Shown: positions 18,790 through 28,997 of the stretch, piece by piece
How positions within the stretch are numbered: position 1 is the first letter of the stretch
How the letters are laid out: the number at the start of each line of letters is the position of its first letter
Assembly (NCBI RefSeq): GCF_026340095.1
Contig: NZ_JAPEPO010000001.1
Location: 2,572,501 to 2,636,500, forward strand
Direction of reading: 5' to 3'
Origin: Streptomyces sp. NBC_01446
GTDB lineage: Bacteria; Actinomycetota; Actinomycetes; Streptomycetales; Streptomycetaceae
DNA: 64,000 bases
The notes under the pieces: generated by a model
Seen by the model: only the letters and a program-made list of their open reading frames with translations
Told to the model about the DNA's origin: nothing
Database searches by the model: none
Position numbers and translations under genes: made by a program

Positions 18790-20049
18790 ATGTCGCTCAT
18801 GAACACCCCCCTGCACGAGCTCGACCCGGACGTCGCCGCCGCGGTCGACGCCGAGCTGCGCCGTCAGCAGTCCACCCTCGAGATGATCGCGTCGGAGAAC
18901 TTCGCTCCGGTCGCCGTCATGGAGGCGCAGGGCTCGGTCCTGACCAACAAGTACGCCGAGGGCTACCCCGGCCGGCGCTACTACGGCGGCTGCGAGCACG
19001 TCGACGTCACCGAGCAGATCGCCATCGACCGGGTCAAGGACCTCTTCGGCGCCGAGTACGCCAACGTCCAGCCCCACTCCGGCGCCTCCGCCAACCAGGC
19101 CGCCCTCTTCGCGCTCGCCAAGCCCGGCGACACGATCCTGGGCCTGGACCTGGCGCACGGCGGTCACCTCACGCACGGTATGCGCCTGAACTTCTCCGGC
19201 AAGCAGTTCGACGTCGTGGCCTACCACGTCGACGAGGCCGGCCTGGTGGACATGGCCGAGGTCGAGCGCCTCGCCAAGGAGCACCGCCCCAAGGTCATCA
19301 TCGCGGGCTGGTCCGCCTACCCCCGCCAGCTGGACTTCGCCGCGTTCCGCCGCATCGCGGACGAGACCGGCGCCTTCCTGTGGGTCGACATGGCCCACTT
19401 CGCCGGCCTCGTCGCGGCCGGGCTGCACCCCAACCCGGTCGAGTACGCCGACGTGGTCACCTCCACCACGCACAAGACCCTCGGCGGGCCGCGCGGCGGG
19501 ATCATCCTCGCGAAGAAGGACTTCGCGAAGAAGCTGAACTCCTCCGTCTTCCCCGGCTTCCAGGGCGGCCCCCTGGAGCACGTGATCGCCGCCAAGGCCG
19601 TCTCCTTCAAGATCGCCGCGAGCGAGGACTTCAAGGAGCGCCAGCAGCGCACCATCGAGGGCGCCCAGATCCTCGCCGCCCGTCTGACCTCGGACGACGC
19701 GCGCGCCGCGGGCGTGAACGTGCTGTCCGGCGGCACGGATGTGCACCTGGTCCTGGTCGACCTGCGCGAGTCCGAGCTCGACGGTCAGCAGGCCGAGGAC
19801 CGTCTCCACGAGGTCGGCATCACCGTCAACCGCAACGCGGTCCCGAACGACCCGCGCCCGCCGATGGTCACCTCCGGCCTGCGGATCGGCACCCCGGCCC
19901 TGGCCACCCGTGGCTTCCAGACCGAGGACTTCACCGAGGTCGCCGACATCATCGCCGAAGCGCTGAAGCCGGAATACGACGCGCCGTCCCTCAAGGTCCG
20001 CGTCACCGCTCTCGCCGACAAGTACCCCCTGTACCCCGGCCTGAAGTAG
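18790..20049 (+). CDS. glyA: serine hydroxymethyltransferase
   Basis: A 419-residue PLP enzyme that interconverts glycine and serine with tetrahydrofolate one-carbon units. Visible motifs are [28 protein letters not shown], and the PLP lysine in [14 protein letters not shown] (Lys229). Full length for the family. In this operon it probably works in the direction glycine plus methylene-THF to serine, using the methylene-THF released by GcvT. The ATG at 18790 follows GGGAC; a second ATG three codons later is possible. Confidence 0.97.
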   Translation: MSLMNTPLHELDPDVAAAVDAELRRQQSTLEMIASENFAPVAVMEAQGSVLTNKYAEGYPGRRYYGGCEHVDVTEQIAIDRVKDLFGAEYANVQPHSGASANQAALFALAKPGDTILGLDLAHGGHLTHGMRLNFSGKQFDVVAYHVDEAGLVDMAEVERLAKEHRPKVIIAGWSAYPRQLDFAAFRRIADETGAFLWVDMAHFAGLVAAGLHPNPVEYADVVTSTTHKTLGGPRGGIILAKKDFAKKLNSSVFPGFQGGPLEHVIAAKAVSFKIAASEDFKERQQRTIEGAQILAARLTSDDARAAGVNVLSGGTDVHLVLVDLRESELDGQQAEDRLHEVGITVNRNAVPNDPRPPMVTSGLRIGTPALATRGFQTEDFTEVADIIAEALKPEYDAPSLKVRVTALADKYPLYPGLK

Positions 20050-20079
20050 TTTCGTACGCATTTGTACGTATGGAATTTC

Positions 20080-20117
20080 GGGGCACCGCGCACACTGGAC
20101 AGTGAGAGCGGTGCCCC
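20080..20117 (+). terminator. terminator after glyA
   Basis: GGGGCACCGC (20080-20089) pairs exactly with GCGGTGCCCC (20108-20117), with a nested CACT/AGTG stem inside the loop. It lies 31 bases after the glyA stop. No T-run follows, as is common in Streptomyces. It may separate glyA from sdaA or only attenuate. Confidence 0.75.
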
Positions 20118-20201
20118 GCCCCATGCAGCGCCCTCCGCATCACCTTGCGCACCACCCGGCGGACAACGGCGTCCGCCGAAACCCCACCTAGGAGTTCCCC
20201 C

Positions 20202-21572
<1,371 letters not shown>

Positions 21573-21601
21573 GGATCAGCAGGGGTTGAGGGCGGCGGCG
21601 G

Positions 21602-22615
21602 TCACAGGGTGGCCGTCGTGCCCTCCCCCGACCCGCTCCCCGCGAGCCACTGGTCCCAGCTCAGGTTGAAGGCCGCGTAGCCGTTGTCGGCCGGAGCCTT
21701 GGCGCGCGGCGAGCCCGTGATCGTCACGGGGTCGCCCTGCTTGACCTGGCCGTAGAACCACTTGGCGTCGGCCATCGACAGGTGGACGCAGCCGTGCGAG
21801 CCACGGGCGGAGCCGCTGCCCGGGTTCGGGTCACCGGTCGAGTAGTGGACGTATGTACCGGACTGGGTGAGGTGGACGTCCCAGGGCAGCGTCAGGTCGT
21901 AGTAGTTGGCGCTGCCCTTGTTGCAGCTGATGCCGACGCTGCAGGAGGTCATGTGGACCTTCTCCTGCTTGTCGATGACGGCCATCGTGCCGTTCCAGGT
22001 CGGGTACTCGGCGCTGCCGGCGTTGATCGACAGCGTGCGCACGGCCTGGCCGTTCTTGGTGACCTTCATGGTGTGACCGGTGACGGAGACGTCGGCCCGG
22101 ACGTCGTCGCCGACCGTGAAGGAGTGCGTGTAACCGTGCACGCCGTAGCGTCCGTTGCCGTTGCTGACACCCTTCATGTCGGCGTCGATCTTCACCTTCG
22201 TACCGGAGGGCCAGTACGTCTTCGGGCGCCAGTCCGCGCGCTTGTCGCCGAACCAGTGCCAGGCACCGGCCACCGGCTGCGAGGTGCTGACCTTCATGTG
22301 CTTCTCGACGGAGGCGCGCGCCTTGGCGGCCACCGGGTTGGTGAAGACCACCGAGATCGGCATCGCCACACCGACCTTGGCGTCGTTCAGCGGAGTGATC
22401 GTCTCCAGGAGCATCGGCGGACCCTTGGGCTTCGCCGGTGTGGGCGAGGCGCTCGCGCCCGGCTTTCCCGCCGCCTTCCCGTCGTCCCCGCCCGCTTTCT
22501 TGTCGTCACTGCCGCCGCCGCAGGCACTCGCGCCCACCAGCACCGCGACCGTCACGAGCGCGATCCTTATTCCGCCCTTGCGCCGTCCCACGACCTGCTC
22601 CACTCTCCGATTCAC
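21602..22615 (-). CDS. L,D-transpeptidase lipoprotein (Ig-like plus YkuD), copy 1
   Basis: A 337-residue lipoprotein. After a basic N-terminus and hydrophobic segment, the lipobox cysteine is Cys32 (GASAC). It has the two Ig-like (Big_5) domains of actinobacterial Ldt enzymes and a YkuD domain with YVHYSTGD and the catalytic SHGCVHLS (Cys276). Such enzymes form 3-3 crosslinks in peptidoglycan. An insertion with two cysteines (CSVGISCNKG) precedes the active site. The start is uncertain: GTG at 22615, or GTG codon 9 (22591), which has a better ribosome site. Convergent with sdaA. Confidence 0.9.
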   Translation of the reverse strand: MNRRVEQVVGRRKGGIRIALVTVAVLVGASACGGGSDDKKAGGDDGKAAGKPGASASPTPAKPKGPPMLLETITPLNDAKVGVAMPISVVFTNPVAAKARASVEKHMKVSTSQPVAGAWHWFGDKRADWRPKTYWPSGTKVKIDADMKGVSNGNGRYGVHGYTHSFTVGDDVRADVSVTGHTMKVTKNGQAVRTLSINAGSAEYPTWNGTMAVIDKQEKVHMTSCSVGISCNKGSANYYDLTLPWDVHLTQSGTYVHYSTGDPNPGSGSARGSHGCVHLSMADAKWFYGQVKQGDPVTITGSPRAKAPADNGYAAFNLSWDQWLAGSGSGEGTTATL

Positions 22616-22835
22616 CCCATGCCCCCCAACGGGCCCAACTCCCTGTCAGACAGTGCCACAGCTCCGGCAGTTGCACGAAGCCGTGTAAAGCGTGTTCCAA
22701 GACTGCGGCCGTCGAAACGTCCTGGCGGCGCCGCGTCCCTCGGGCAGATCAACGTGCGGAAAGAGGTACCCCGACGGGATCGGATCGGGGACGATGGATG
22801 TTCGACCTCGTCGCCCCACCGACCAGGAGGCCAGC

Positions 22836-23387
22836 ATGCTGCGCGGTATCGACGTCAGTTCGTACCAGTCCACCTTCGACACGGAAGGCCAGTCGTTCGT
22901 CTTCATCAAGGCGACGGAGGGGCGTTCGTACGTCAATCCGCGGCTCACGGCGCAGACGAAACTGGCCCGGGACGGCGGCTGCGTCGTCGGCTTCTACCAC
23001 TTCCTGTGGCCGGGCAACCTCACGGCCCAGGCCGAGTACTTCGTGAGCAAGGCCCCGGAGAAGGCAGGGGACTTGCTCGCCGTGGACTGGGAGACGACCG
23101 GGGAGGGCACCCGCGCGAGCAACGCGGAGAAGGACCGCTTCATCCGCGAGGTGAAGCGCCTGCGCCCCCATCACCGGGTGCTCCTCTACACGAACCGCAA
23201 CTTCTGGCTGACCGTGGACACGACGTCCTACGCCGGTGACGGGCTCTGGATCGCCGACTACACGACGGCCGGCAAACCGCGCATCAAGGCGGCCTGGAAG
23301 TTCCATCAGTACACGGACAGTCCGCTCGACAAGGACGTCGCCCAGTTCACCAGCAAGGGCGCGCTGCGGGACTGGGCCACCCCGTGA
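22836..23387 (+). CDS. glycoside hydrolase family 25 (lysozyme-like)
   Basis: A 183-residue single-domain GH25 protein: RGIDVSSYQ (Asp6), FIKATEGRSYVN, GFYHFLWPG and the catalytic pair region LAVDWETT (Asp84, Glu86). GH25 enzymes cleave the muramic acid-glucosamine bond of peptidoglycan. The ATG at 22836 follows a near-perfect AGGAGG site and gives no signal peptide, so the enzyme is either cytoplasmic, exported by another route, or released on lysis. It diverges from an L,D-transpeptidase gene. Confidence 0.9.
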   Translation: MLRGIDVSSYQSTFDTEGQSFVFIKATEGRSYVNPRLTAQTKLARDGGCVVGFYHFLWPGNLTAQAEYFVSKAPEKAGDLLAVDWETTGEGTRASNAEKDRFIREVKRLRPHHRVLLYTNRNFWLTVDTTSYAGDGLWIADYTTAGKPRIKAAWKFHQYTDSPLDKDVAQFTSKGALRDWATP

Positions 23388-23408
23388 CGCGCCCTCGCAC
23401 CGGGTGAC

Positions 23409-24068
23409 TCAGGCGCGCCACTCCGCCGTGCGTTCCGGGGACGCCTCGGCGAGGGCCTTGCGGACAGTGTCCGCGTCCGCCGCGAGGCCGTAGACCGGGG
23501 TGCCGGGCTGCTGGCGCCAGGACTCGTCGAGGCCGCCCGTGTCCACGGAGTCGAAGCCGATCCCGTCGAGCAGGTCGCGTACGACCTTCTTGGCCGCGTC
23601 GTCGTCGCCGGCGACGGGCAGGGCGATGCGCTCGGGGTCGCCCTTGGGGCGCGGCTTGTCGAGGAGTTCGTGGGCGTAGGTGCCGTTGAAGACCTTGACC
23701 ACCGGGTGGCCGAGCTGGAGCTCGGTCCAGCGGCTCTCGGGCATGCCCTCCTCGATGGCGGCGATCCGGCCGTCGCGCTGCTGCGGGTAGTAGTTGCCGG
23801 TGTCGATGACGATGACGCCTTCCGGCGCGTCGTCGAGGAGGTCACCGGGCAGGCCGGGGACGGCCTTCATGGGGACGGTGACCACGACGACGTCGGCGCC
23901 GCGAGCCGCCTCGGCGACGGTCACCGGCGTGGCACCCGTCTCCCCGGCGAGGTCGCGCAGGGTCTCGGGGCCGCGCGAGTTGGCCACGGACACGTCGTGG
24001 CCGGCCGCGGTGAAACGGCGGGTGAGATTGCCGCCGATGTTGCCGGCGCCGATGATGCCGATCTTCAT
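23409..24068 (-). CDS. NADPH-dependent F420 reductase-like oxidoreductase
   Basis: A 219-residue Rossmann-fold protein. The dinucleotide motif is KIGIIGAGNIGGNLTRRFTA, followed by VSVANSRGPETLRDLAGETG, ADVVVVTVPMKAV and VIVIDTGNYYPQQRDG, a pattern shared by NADPH:F420 oxidoreductases and the YqkO-like group of putative dinucleotide-binding proteins. The ATG at 24068 follows GGAAGGGCTCC. Function beyond NAD(P)-dependent reduction is not certain. Convergent with the GH25 gene, 21 bases apart. Confidence 0.82.
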   Translation of the reverse strand: MKIGIIGAGNIGGNLTRRFTAAGHDVSVANSRGPETLRDLAGETGATPVTVAEAARGADVVVVTVPMKAVPGLPGDLLDDAPEGVIVIDTGNYYPQQRDGRIAAIEEGMPESRWTELQLGHPVVKVFNGTYAHELLDKPRPKGDPERIALPVAGDDDAAKKVVRDLLDGIGFDSVDTGGLDESWRQQPGTPVYGLAADADTVRKALAEASPERTAEWRA

Positions 24069-24320
24069 GTGGAGCCCTTCCGAAGGAGCGTGCGGTACGC
24101 GCGTGGTCACGTACCTCCGGTCTGGCCGGGCCATGCCTGTCTCGCGCGAGTGCCACACGAACGGGGGCCGCACCTGCCTCGGTCCTGGCGCGCCGGCGTA
24201 CGCGTGGTGCCGGGTCGACGGCGTGACGGCGTGGGGGGCGCGGGCCGTGACCCTCGCCGCTGGTGGCGTCGGTCCAGGCGGTCCTGGCGGCCGTGAACCG
24301 GGCGGTGGCGGCACAGCGAA
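24069..24320. other. intergenic stretch without a recognisable gene
   Basis: GC-rich sequence between the oxidoreductase start and the terminator of the M4 remnant. Frames exist on both strands but show no domain, ribosome site or consistent third-position bias. It should hold the oxidoreductase promoter. Confidence 0.5.
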
Positions 24321-24358
24321 GCGGGGGCGCCCACCGGGACTCCGGTGGACGCCCCCGC
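24321..24358 (-). terminator. terminator after the M4-peptidase remnant
   Basis: Arms at 24321-24337 and 24342-24358 pair at 16 of 17 positions around a 4-base loop, 18 bases after the stop of the decayed peptidase gene. It appears to be the intact original terminator. Confidence 0.8.
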
Positions 24359-24376
24359 GGGGACGGTCGGGCCGGG

Positions 24377-25668
24377 CTACTCGCAGGTGCCCGCGAACGT
24401 CTTCCGGGTCACGACATCGGTCGCCGCGGCACTCGTGTCCAGCCACGCGACGCGCTGGCCGTCACCGAGGGACGGGGCCAGCTGGGCGCCGGAGGAGCAG
24501 GAGACCCGCGTGAAGGCGTTGGCCCCCGCGACCGCGTCGGACGTACGGGAGGCCAGGACCTTGACCTTCTCCGGACCGCTCCAGGAACCGAGGCCGCTCC
24601 AGGCGTCGTACGTGGAGTACGCGAAGTAGTCGTCGGTGACGGAGAACTGGGCGAAGTAGGTGCCCGTCGGCAGGCGCAGCTTCGCCGCCTTGGTCAGGTC
24701 GTCGACGGGCGCGGACTGGAAGCCGGTGCTTCCGAACAGGCTGTTGTTCTCCCGCCAGAAGATGCGGTCCGCGGCGAGCTGGATGTCACCGATGGAGTTG
24801 AAGATGAAGCCGCCGATCCGCTTGCTCTGGGTGGTGCGGTGGCGATGTCGTAGAGGCGTACGTAGGTGTGGTCGGCGCCGCCGGACCACGCGATCCGCCC
24901 GTTCTTCATCGCCAGTCGGCCCGCCTTGGTGCCGGCCTCGGGCGTCACATTGACCGTGGTGCCGTCGGCCTTGCGGAGCATGACGTCCTGCTCGCCGTCG
25001 GCGGTGGTGCGGATGTAGGCGAGCGCTCCGTGGTCGGTGACCGGCTCGGTCTCGTCGGCGTCCGGGGAGTCGACCAGCTTCTTGATCGCACCCCGGCCCT
25101 TGTCACCGGCCTGGTAGATGCCGATGCCCGCGGCGGAGATCCGGGTGAAGACGACGCGCTCGTCGTCGAGAGACGGGTCCATCAGGTAGGCGTTCGACTG
25201 CGCCAGCTCGTGCTGGGGGTTCTTGCCGAAGCGTCCGACCGTGATGCCGAAGGCCGCGCCGCCCTGGCCCCAGGCGATCGCGTCGCCGTGGCCGATGGCG
25301 TAGACGTCGCCGCTGATCTGCGCGGCCTGCTCGTCGATGCCGCCGGCGTAGACCTCGTAGGCGGGCAGGACGTCGGCGCCGATGGTGGTGCCGTCGTGGG
25401 TGCCGGCCTTCTGCTCCCAGCCCTGCTCGATGCCGTGGTCGTCGAAGGCCTTGGCGATGACGGCGAGGTCGCCGCCGGAGACCTTCAGGGACGTCGCGGC
25501 GAGGGTGACCGCGTTGCGCATGTCGGTGAAGCCCGAGAGCGGGGTGAGGTAGTTCTGGGCAGCCCGGTAGGTGATCCGGTCGGCGAGGTCGGCACCGAGG
25601 CTCTTGCGCATGTCCCACAGCGCGCCACCGACGATGGTGGAGTTGGCGTGCACACCGCCGTTGTCGAA
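24377..25668 (-). pseudogene. C-terminal remnant of an M4-family metallopeptidase with beta-propeller tail
   Basis: The frame starting at 25668 reads FDNGGVHANSTIVGGALWDM and then YRAAQNYLTPLSGFTDMRNA, which match the C-terminal half of thermolysin-like M4 peptidases (the DNGGVHxNS stretch holds the catalytic histidine). The signal peptide, propeptide and HExxH zinc site are absent. About 200 further residues resemble a propeller domain (LMDPSLDDERVVFTRISA and similar). The frame breaks near 24836: RLYDIATA continues one base out of phase as TTQSKRIGGFIFN to the stop at 24377. The 5' side joins directly to a LuxR-type remnant at 25670. Confidence 0.8.
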
Positions 25669-25669
25669 G

Positions 25670-25862
25670 GTTGGTGAGACCGATGTGCAGGAGTCCGACT
25701 ATCTGCCGGTCGGTGGCGTCGAGTTCACGTCCGCCGCCGGGACCCTCGGCGCCGTGCGCGCCCAGCGGCCAGGGCGGCCGGGTCGCTGTCGGGCCGGTCC
25801 ACCAGGAACCGGTAGACCGCGTCCTCCTCGGGCCCGAGGCCGAGGAGGGTGAGCAACGACAC
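25670..25862 (-). pseudogene. remnant of a LuxR/TrmB-type regulator, internally deleted
   Basis: From GTG 25862 the sequence reads VSLLTLLGLGPEEDAVYRFL and then VDRPDSDPAALAA, the usual N-terminus of the actinobacterial regulators that pair a TrmB-like winged helix with a C-terminal LuxR domain. About 40 residues on, the coding signal shifts frame and gives RELDATDRQIVGLLHIGLTN, the beginning of a C-terminal LuxR helix-turn-helix. The middle (normally about 200 residues) is missing, and the recognition helix is cut off exactly where the M4 remnant begins. Confidence 0.6.
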
Positions 25863-25922
25863 GTCCGCCGGGGCGGGAGCCGTGTGGTCCCGCCCCGGCG
25901 GACGGGGCTCGGTGCTCAGCGC

Positions 25923-26138
25923 TCAGGCCTTGTTCAGGTTCGCCCAGAACTCGTCGAACGAGAGGACCTTGTCGCCGTTGGCGTCCTGCCGGGCGATGAG
26001 CACCTCGGCGACCGACTCGGTGACGTTGAAGTCGCCCATCTGAGCCATCGCGCTCTTGTACTCGGCCGCTGTGATGAAGCCGTCGCCGTCCGCGTCGAAC
26101 CGCTGGAACGCCTTGCGTGCTTCCTCGATGTCCGCCAC
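25923..26138 (-). CDS. EF-hand calcium-binding protein
   Basis: A 71-residue acidic protein with two EF-hands: DADGDGFITAAE (loop 1, about residues 15-26) and DANGDKVLSFDE (loop 2, about 52-63), both with ligands at positions 1, 3, 5 and 12. It should bind calcium as a small cytoplasmic buffer or sensor, as described for calcium-binding proteins of Streptomyces that affect development. The GTG at 26138 is preferred, with AAGGGG 8 bases upstream. A GTG at 26165 is also open and would put a rare TTA codon second. It has 41 bases to the MerR gene upstream in the same direction. Confidence 0.88.
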   Translation of the reverse strand: MADIEEARKAFQRFDADGDGFITAAEYKSAMAQMGDFNVTESVAEVLIARQDANGDKVLSFDEFWANLNKA

Positions 26139-26179
26139 CGGGTCCACCCCTTCTTGCTGTAACACTGACGGAGGTCAGA

Positions 26180-27094
26180 TTAACCGGCCGTACGAGCGCG
26201 CAGTGCGGCGACCACCCACGCGAACTCCTCGTTGTGGCGGGGCAGCGTCTCCAGGCCCCGTACCAGGGACACCAGGTCACGGAACCGGGCCACGTCGTCG
26301 TTGGCCGCGGCCTCCATGCGCTCCAGTACGGCGGCCGGGTCGGCGTTCCCGAGCAGTCCCCGCAGCACCTCGTCCGCCTCGGGCGACTCGGGCGCGACGC
26401 CGCGCTCCCGCGCCTCCCCGGCGAGCTGCACCAGGCGGCTCATGAACCACAGCGAGCTGCCCGGCGGGACGTCGGGCCCGCGGTCGGCGGCGTTGAACTC
26501 GATCATCCGGCGCATGTGCGCGCGGAAGTCCGGGTCCTGCATCAGCTCGGCCAGCTCGACCCACGCGTCGACCTGCTCGGTCGTCGGATCGTCCGGCAGG
26601 TCGGGGACCATGACCCGCATCCGGGTGCGGATGTCCGGGTCGGCGGCGTCCAGGCCGCCGAAGGTCTGTTCCATGAAGTCGTCGACGATGTGCTTGCGCT
26701 CGGCGGCACTCAGCCGCGCCAGCTTGTTCATCAGGGCCATCTCCTCTGCGCTCGAGTTCCTCTTCGCGACGGTCGATAGGACGGCCCGGTTCAGCCGCAG
26801 CGAGCGGATCTGCGCGTCCAGCGCCGCCACGTGCGCGGCGGCCACGGACGCGATGTCCGACTCCCCGTCCACCACGCTGCGTACGTCGTCCAGGCCGAGG
26901 CCCAACTCCCGCAGGGTGCGGATGAGTTCGAGCCGGGCGAGGGAGCGCGCGTCGTACAGGCGGTAGCCGCCCGAGCTGCGTCCGACGGGCGGCAGGGCGC
27001 CCACGTCGGACCAGTAGCGGATGGTGCGCACCGACAGGCCGGTGCGCCGGGACAGCTGCCCGATGGTGAGCAGCCGCGGGCCGTCGTCGATCAT
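26180..27094 (-). CDS. MerR-family transcriptional regulator
   Basis: A 304-residue regulator. The N-terminal winged helix is LLTIGQLSRRTGLSVRTIRYWSDVG with YRLYDARSLARLELIRTLRE (residues 8-75), followed by the coiled-coil dimer helix. The C-terminal 200 residues form a helical region typical of larger actinobacterial MerR proteins; no metal-binding cysteine cluster is present, so it is not a classical metal sensor. The frame stays open to 27670, but ATG 27094 gives the proper HTH beginning. It diverges from a GNAT gene 57 bases away, with a dyad between them. Confidence 0.88.
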   Translation of the reverse strand: MIDDGPRLLTIGQLSRRTGLSVRTIRYWSDVGALPPVGRSSGGYRLYDARSLARLELIRTLRELGLGLDDVRSVVDGESDIASVAAAHVAALDAQIRSLRLNRAVLSTVAKRNSSAEEMALMNKLARLSAAERKHIVDDFMEQTFGGLDAADPDIRTRMRVMVPDLPDDPTTEQVDAWVELAELMQDPDFRAHMRRMIEFNAADRGPDVPPGSSLWFMSRLVQLAGEARERGVAPESPEADEVLRGLLGNADPAAVLERMEAAANDDVARFRDLVSLVRGLETLPRHNEEFAWVVAALRARTAG

Positions 27095-27100
27095 GTTGAG

Positions 27101-27130
27101 GAGTCTGGGCCTTCCAGTGGGTGGAGACTC
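27101..27130. promoter_or_regulatory. MerR-type operator dyad between divergent genes
   Basis: GAGTCT (27101-27106) and AGACTC (27125-27130) are perfect inverted arms 18 bases apart, with inner pairing CCAGT/CCACC-like. The dyad lies 7 bases before the MerR start and 22 before the GNAT start, so it must overlap both promoters, as is typical of MerR sites. Confidence 0.65.
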
Positions 27131-27151
27131 AAGCGAGCCGAGGGGAACGCC

Positions 27152-27796
27152 ATGCGAGGCACGGTGCGGAACATTCTGGACGCCGCGGCGCGAGGGGTCT
27201 TCCCCCCGCCGGACGGGGGCACGACGGTGGTGCCGCAGGCGGATCACCGGGACGCGGGTGTGCTGTCCTTCACCGCCCACTCGGTGGTGTTCACGGACGA
27301 GGACCCGGGATGGGTGCACGAGACGCTGCGCGGCCTGGACTGCGATCCGCTGGCTGCGACGATGAATCCGCGGTTCCTCGGCGCGCTCATGGAGCGGACC
27401 GGGCGCCGTCACGACACGACGGACCTGCTCACGGTGGCTCCGGCGCTGCCGGGCGAGCCGCCGGTGGCCCTGGAGGAGATCGCGGACCCGGACCATCCGC
27501 GGGTGCTGCGGGCGCGGGCGCGCCGTGACGACGTGCGGATGTGGGCGGCGGACGGCGGGGTGCTGGTCCTCGGGCGCGGCGTCGCGGGCCGCTGGGAGAC
27601 GGCGATCGAGGTCGACGAGGAGGCGCGTCACCGGGGCCTCGGCCGGCTCCTCGCCGTGTCCGCCCGGCATCTGGTCCCGGACGGCGGGCCGGTGTGGTCC
27701 CAGCAGTCCCCCGGGAACGCCCGCAGTGTGCGGGCGTTCCAGGCGGCCGGTTACCGTCCCGTCGGCGCGGAGGCACTGTTCACCGCGCCCCGGTAG
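27152..27796 (+). CDS. GNAT-family N-acetyltransferase
   Basis: A 214-residue protein whose C-terminal half holds the GNAT core: AIEVDEEARHRGLGRLLAVSAR is the acetyl-CoA pyrophosphate-binding motif A (RHRGLG), followed by SPGNARSVRAFQAAGYRPVG (motif B, about residues 185-204). The N-terminal half carries a conserved actinobacterial extension. The ATG at 27152 follows a CGAGGGG site. The divergent MerR regulator and shared dyad suggest the GNAT gene is its target. Convergent with the propeller gene, 10 bases apart. Confidence 0.85.
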   Translation: MRGTVRNILDAAARGVFPPPDGGTTVVPQADHRDAGVLSFTAHSVVFTDEDPGWVHETLRGLDCDPLAATMNPRFLGALMERTGRRHDTTDLLTVAPALPGEPPVALEEIADPDHPRVLRARARRDDVRMWAADGGVLVLGRGVAGRWETAIEVDEEARHRGLGRLLAVSARHLVPDGGPVWSQQSPGNARSVRAFQAAGYRPVGAEALFTAPR

Positions 27797-27806
27797 CGGA
27801 GAGGAC

Positions 27807-28997
27807 CTAGCGGAAGATGCCGGTGTGGCCGAGCGAGTAGCGGCCGGGCTGCGGGTACACGGCCAGGCCGTGCGGGCCGTTCCCGACGGGGATGCGCGCG
27901 ATCTGCTTCCCCGTACGCGTGTCGATGGCGTACACCTCGGCGTCGTAGCGGCCGGACAGCCAGAGGATCTTGCCGTCGGCGGAGACGCCGCCCATGTCGG
28001 GGCTGCCGCCGTCGGGCAGCGTCCACTTCTTGGTCAGCTTGTTCTTCGCGAAGTCGAAGATGGAGATGGTGCCCTCGCCGCGGTTGGAGATGTACATCTC
28101 GCGGGAGTCCCGGCTGACGTAGAGCCCGTGGGCGCCCTTGCCGGTGGGCAGGAGCTTGGGGGTGGTGAAGTTCTTGCCGTCCAGGACCCACACGCCGTTG
28201 GCCACCATGTCGGCGATGTAGAACGTCTTGCCGTCCGGGGAGATCTTGACGTCCTGCGGCATCGCGCCCTTGAAGGGCAGCCGCTCCTGGGCGACGACCT
28301 TCATCTTCGCGGTGTCGACCTTGAGGAGTTCGCCGCTGAACTCGCAGGAGACGATGAAGTACCGGCCGTCGGCCGAGAAGTCGGTGTGGTTGACGCCGTA
28401 GCAGCTGACGGGCACGGTCTTGACCGTCTTCATGGTGTGCGCGTCGCGGAAGACCAGCTCACGGTCGAGCGAGGCCATCACGATGGAGTACTTGCCGTCG
28501 GGCGTGAAGTAGAGGTTGTACGGGTCGTGCACGTCCACGGCCTTGCCGGCCTTGCCGGTCTTCGGGTCGATGGGCGTGAGCGTGTTGCCCTTGTCGTCGT
28601 TGACCCACAGTGTCTTCATGTCCCAGGACGGCACGACGTGCTGCGGCTGCCTGCCGACGGCGATCGTCTCGATGACCTTGTACGTCCTGGGGTCGATGAC
28701 GGAGACGGTGTCGGACTCGGTGTTGGGCACATAGACGCGGGACGGGAAGTCCTTGACGACCGGCGACAGCTTGTTGGGCCGGTCGGCGGCGTAGAGGTCC
28801 TTGGGGTCGAGGACGGGCGGCATGCCGGGCAGGCCCTGTTCGACGGGCTTCGGCTTCGGCCCGACGGCCTTCACGCCGTGCGTACCGAGCGCCTCGGTGG
28901 CCCGGTGCGCCTTGGGCTCGGCGCTGCAGCCCGCGAGGGCGCCGAGAACGGTGGCGGCGATCAGTGCTGCGGTGGTGCGGGTGCGACGCGGTGTCAT
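27807..28997 (-). CDS. YncE/cytochrome-D1-like beta-propeller lipoprotein
   Basis: A 396-residue lipoprotein with lipobox cysteine Cys24 (LGALAGC). The body is made of propeller blades with repeated patterns such as DTVSVIDPRTYKVIETIAVG, TPDGKYSIVMASLDRELVF and SPDGKTFYIADMVANGVWVL. Such extracellular propellers bind other proteins or ligands; no catalytic residues are visible. The ATG at 28997 overlaps the stop of the preceding polysaccharide deacetylase-like gene by 4 bases, so the two are translationally coupled and probably act together at the cell surface. Confidence 0.88.
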   Translation of the reverse strand: MTPRRTRTTAALIAATVLGALAGCSAEPKAHRATEALGTHGVKAVGPKPKPVEQGLPGMPPVLDPKDLYAADRPNKLSPVVKDFPSRVYVPNTESDTVSVIDPRTYKVIETIAVGRQPQHVVPSWDMKTLWVNDDKGNTLTPIDPKTGKAGKAVDVHDPYNLYFTPDGKYSIVMASLDRELVFRDAHTMKTVKTVPVSCYGVNHTDFSADGRYFIVSCEFSGELLKVDTAKMKVVAQERLPFKGAMPQDVKISPDGKTFYIADMVANGVWVLDGKNFTTPKLLPTGKGAHGLYVSRDSREMYISNRGEGTISIFDFAKNKLTKKWTLPDGGSPDMGGVSADGKILWLSGRYDAEVYAIDTRTGKQIARIPVGNGPHGLAVYPQPGRYSLGHTGIFR

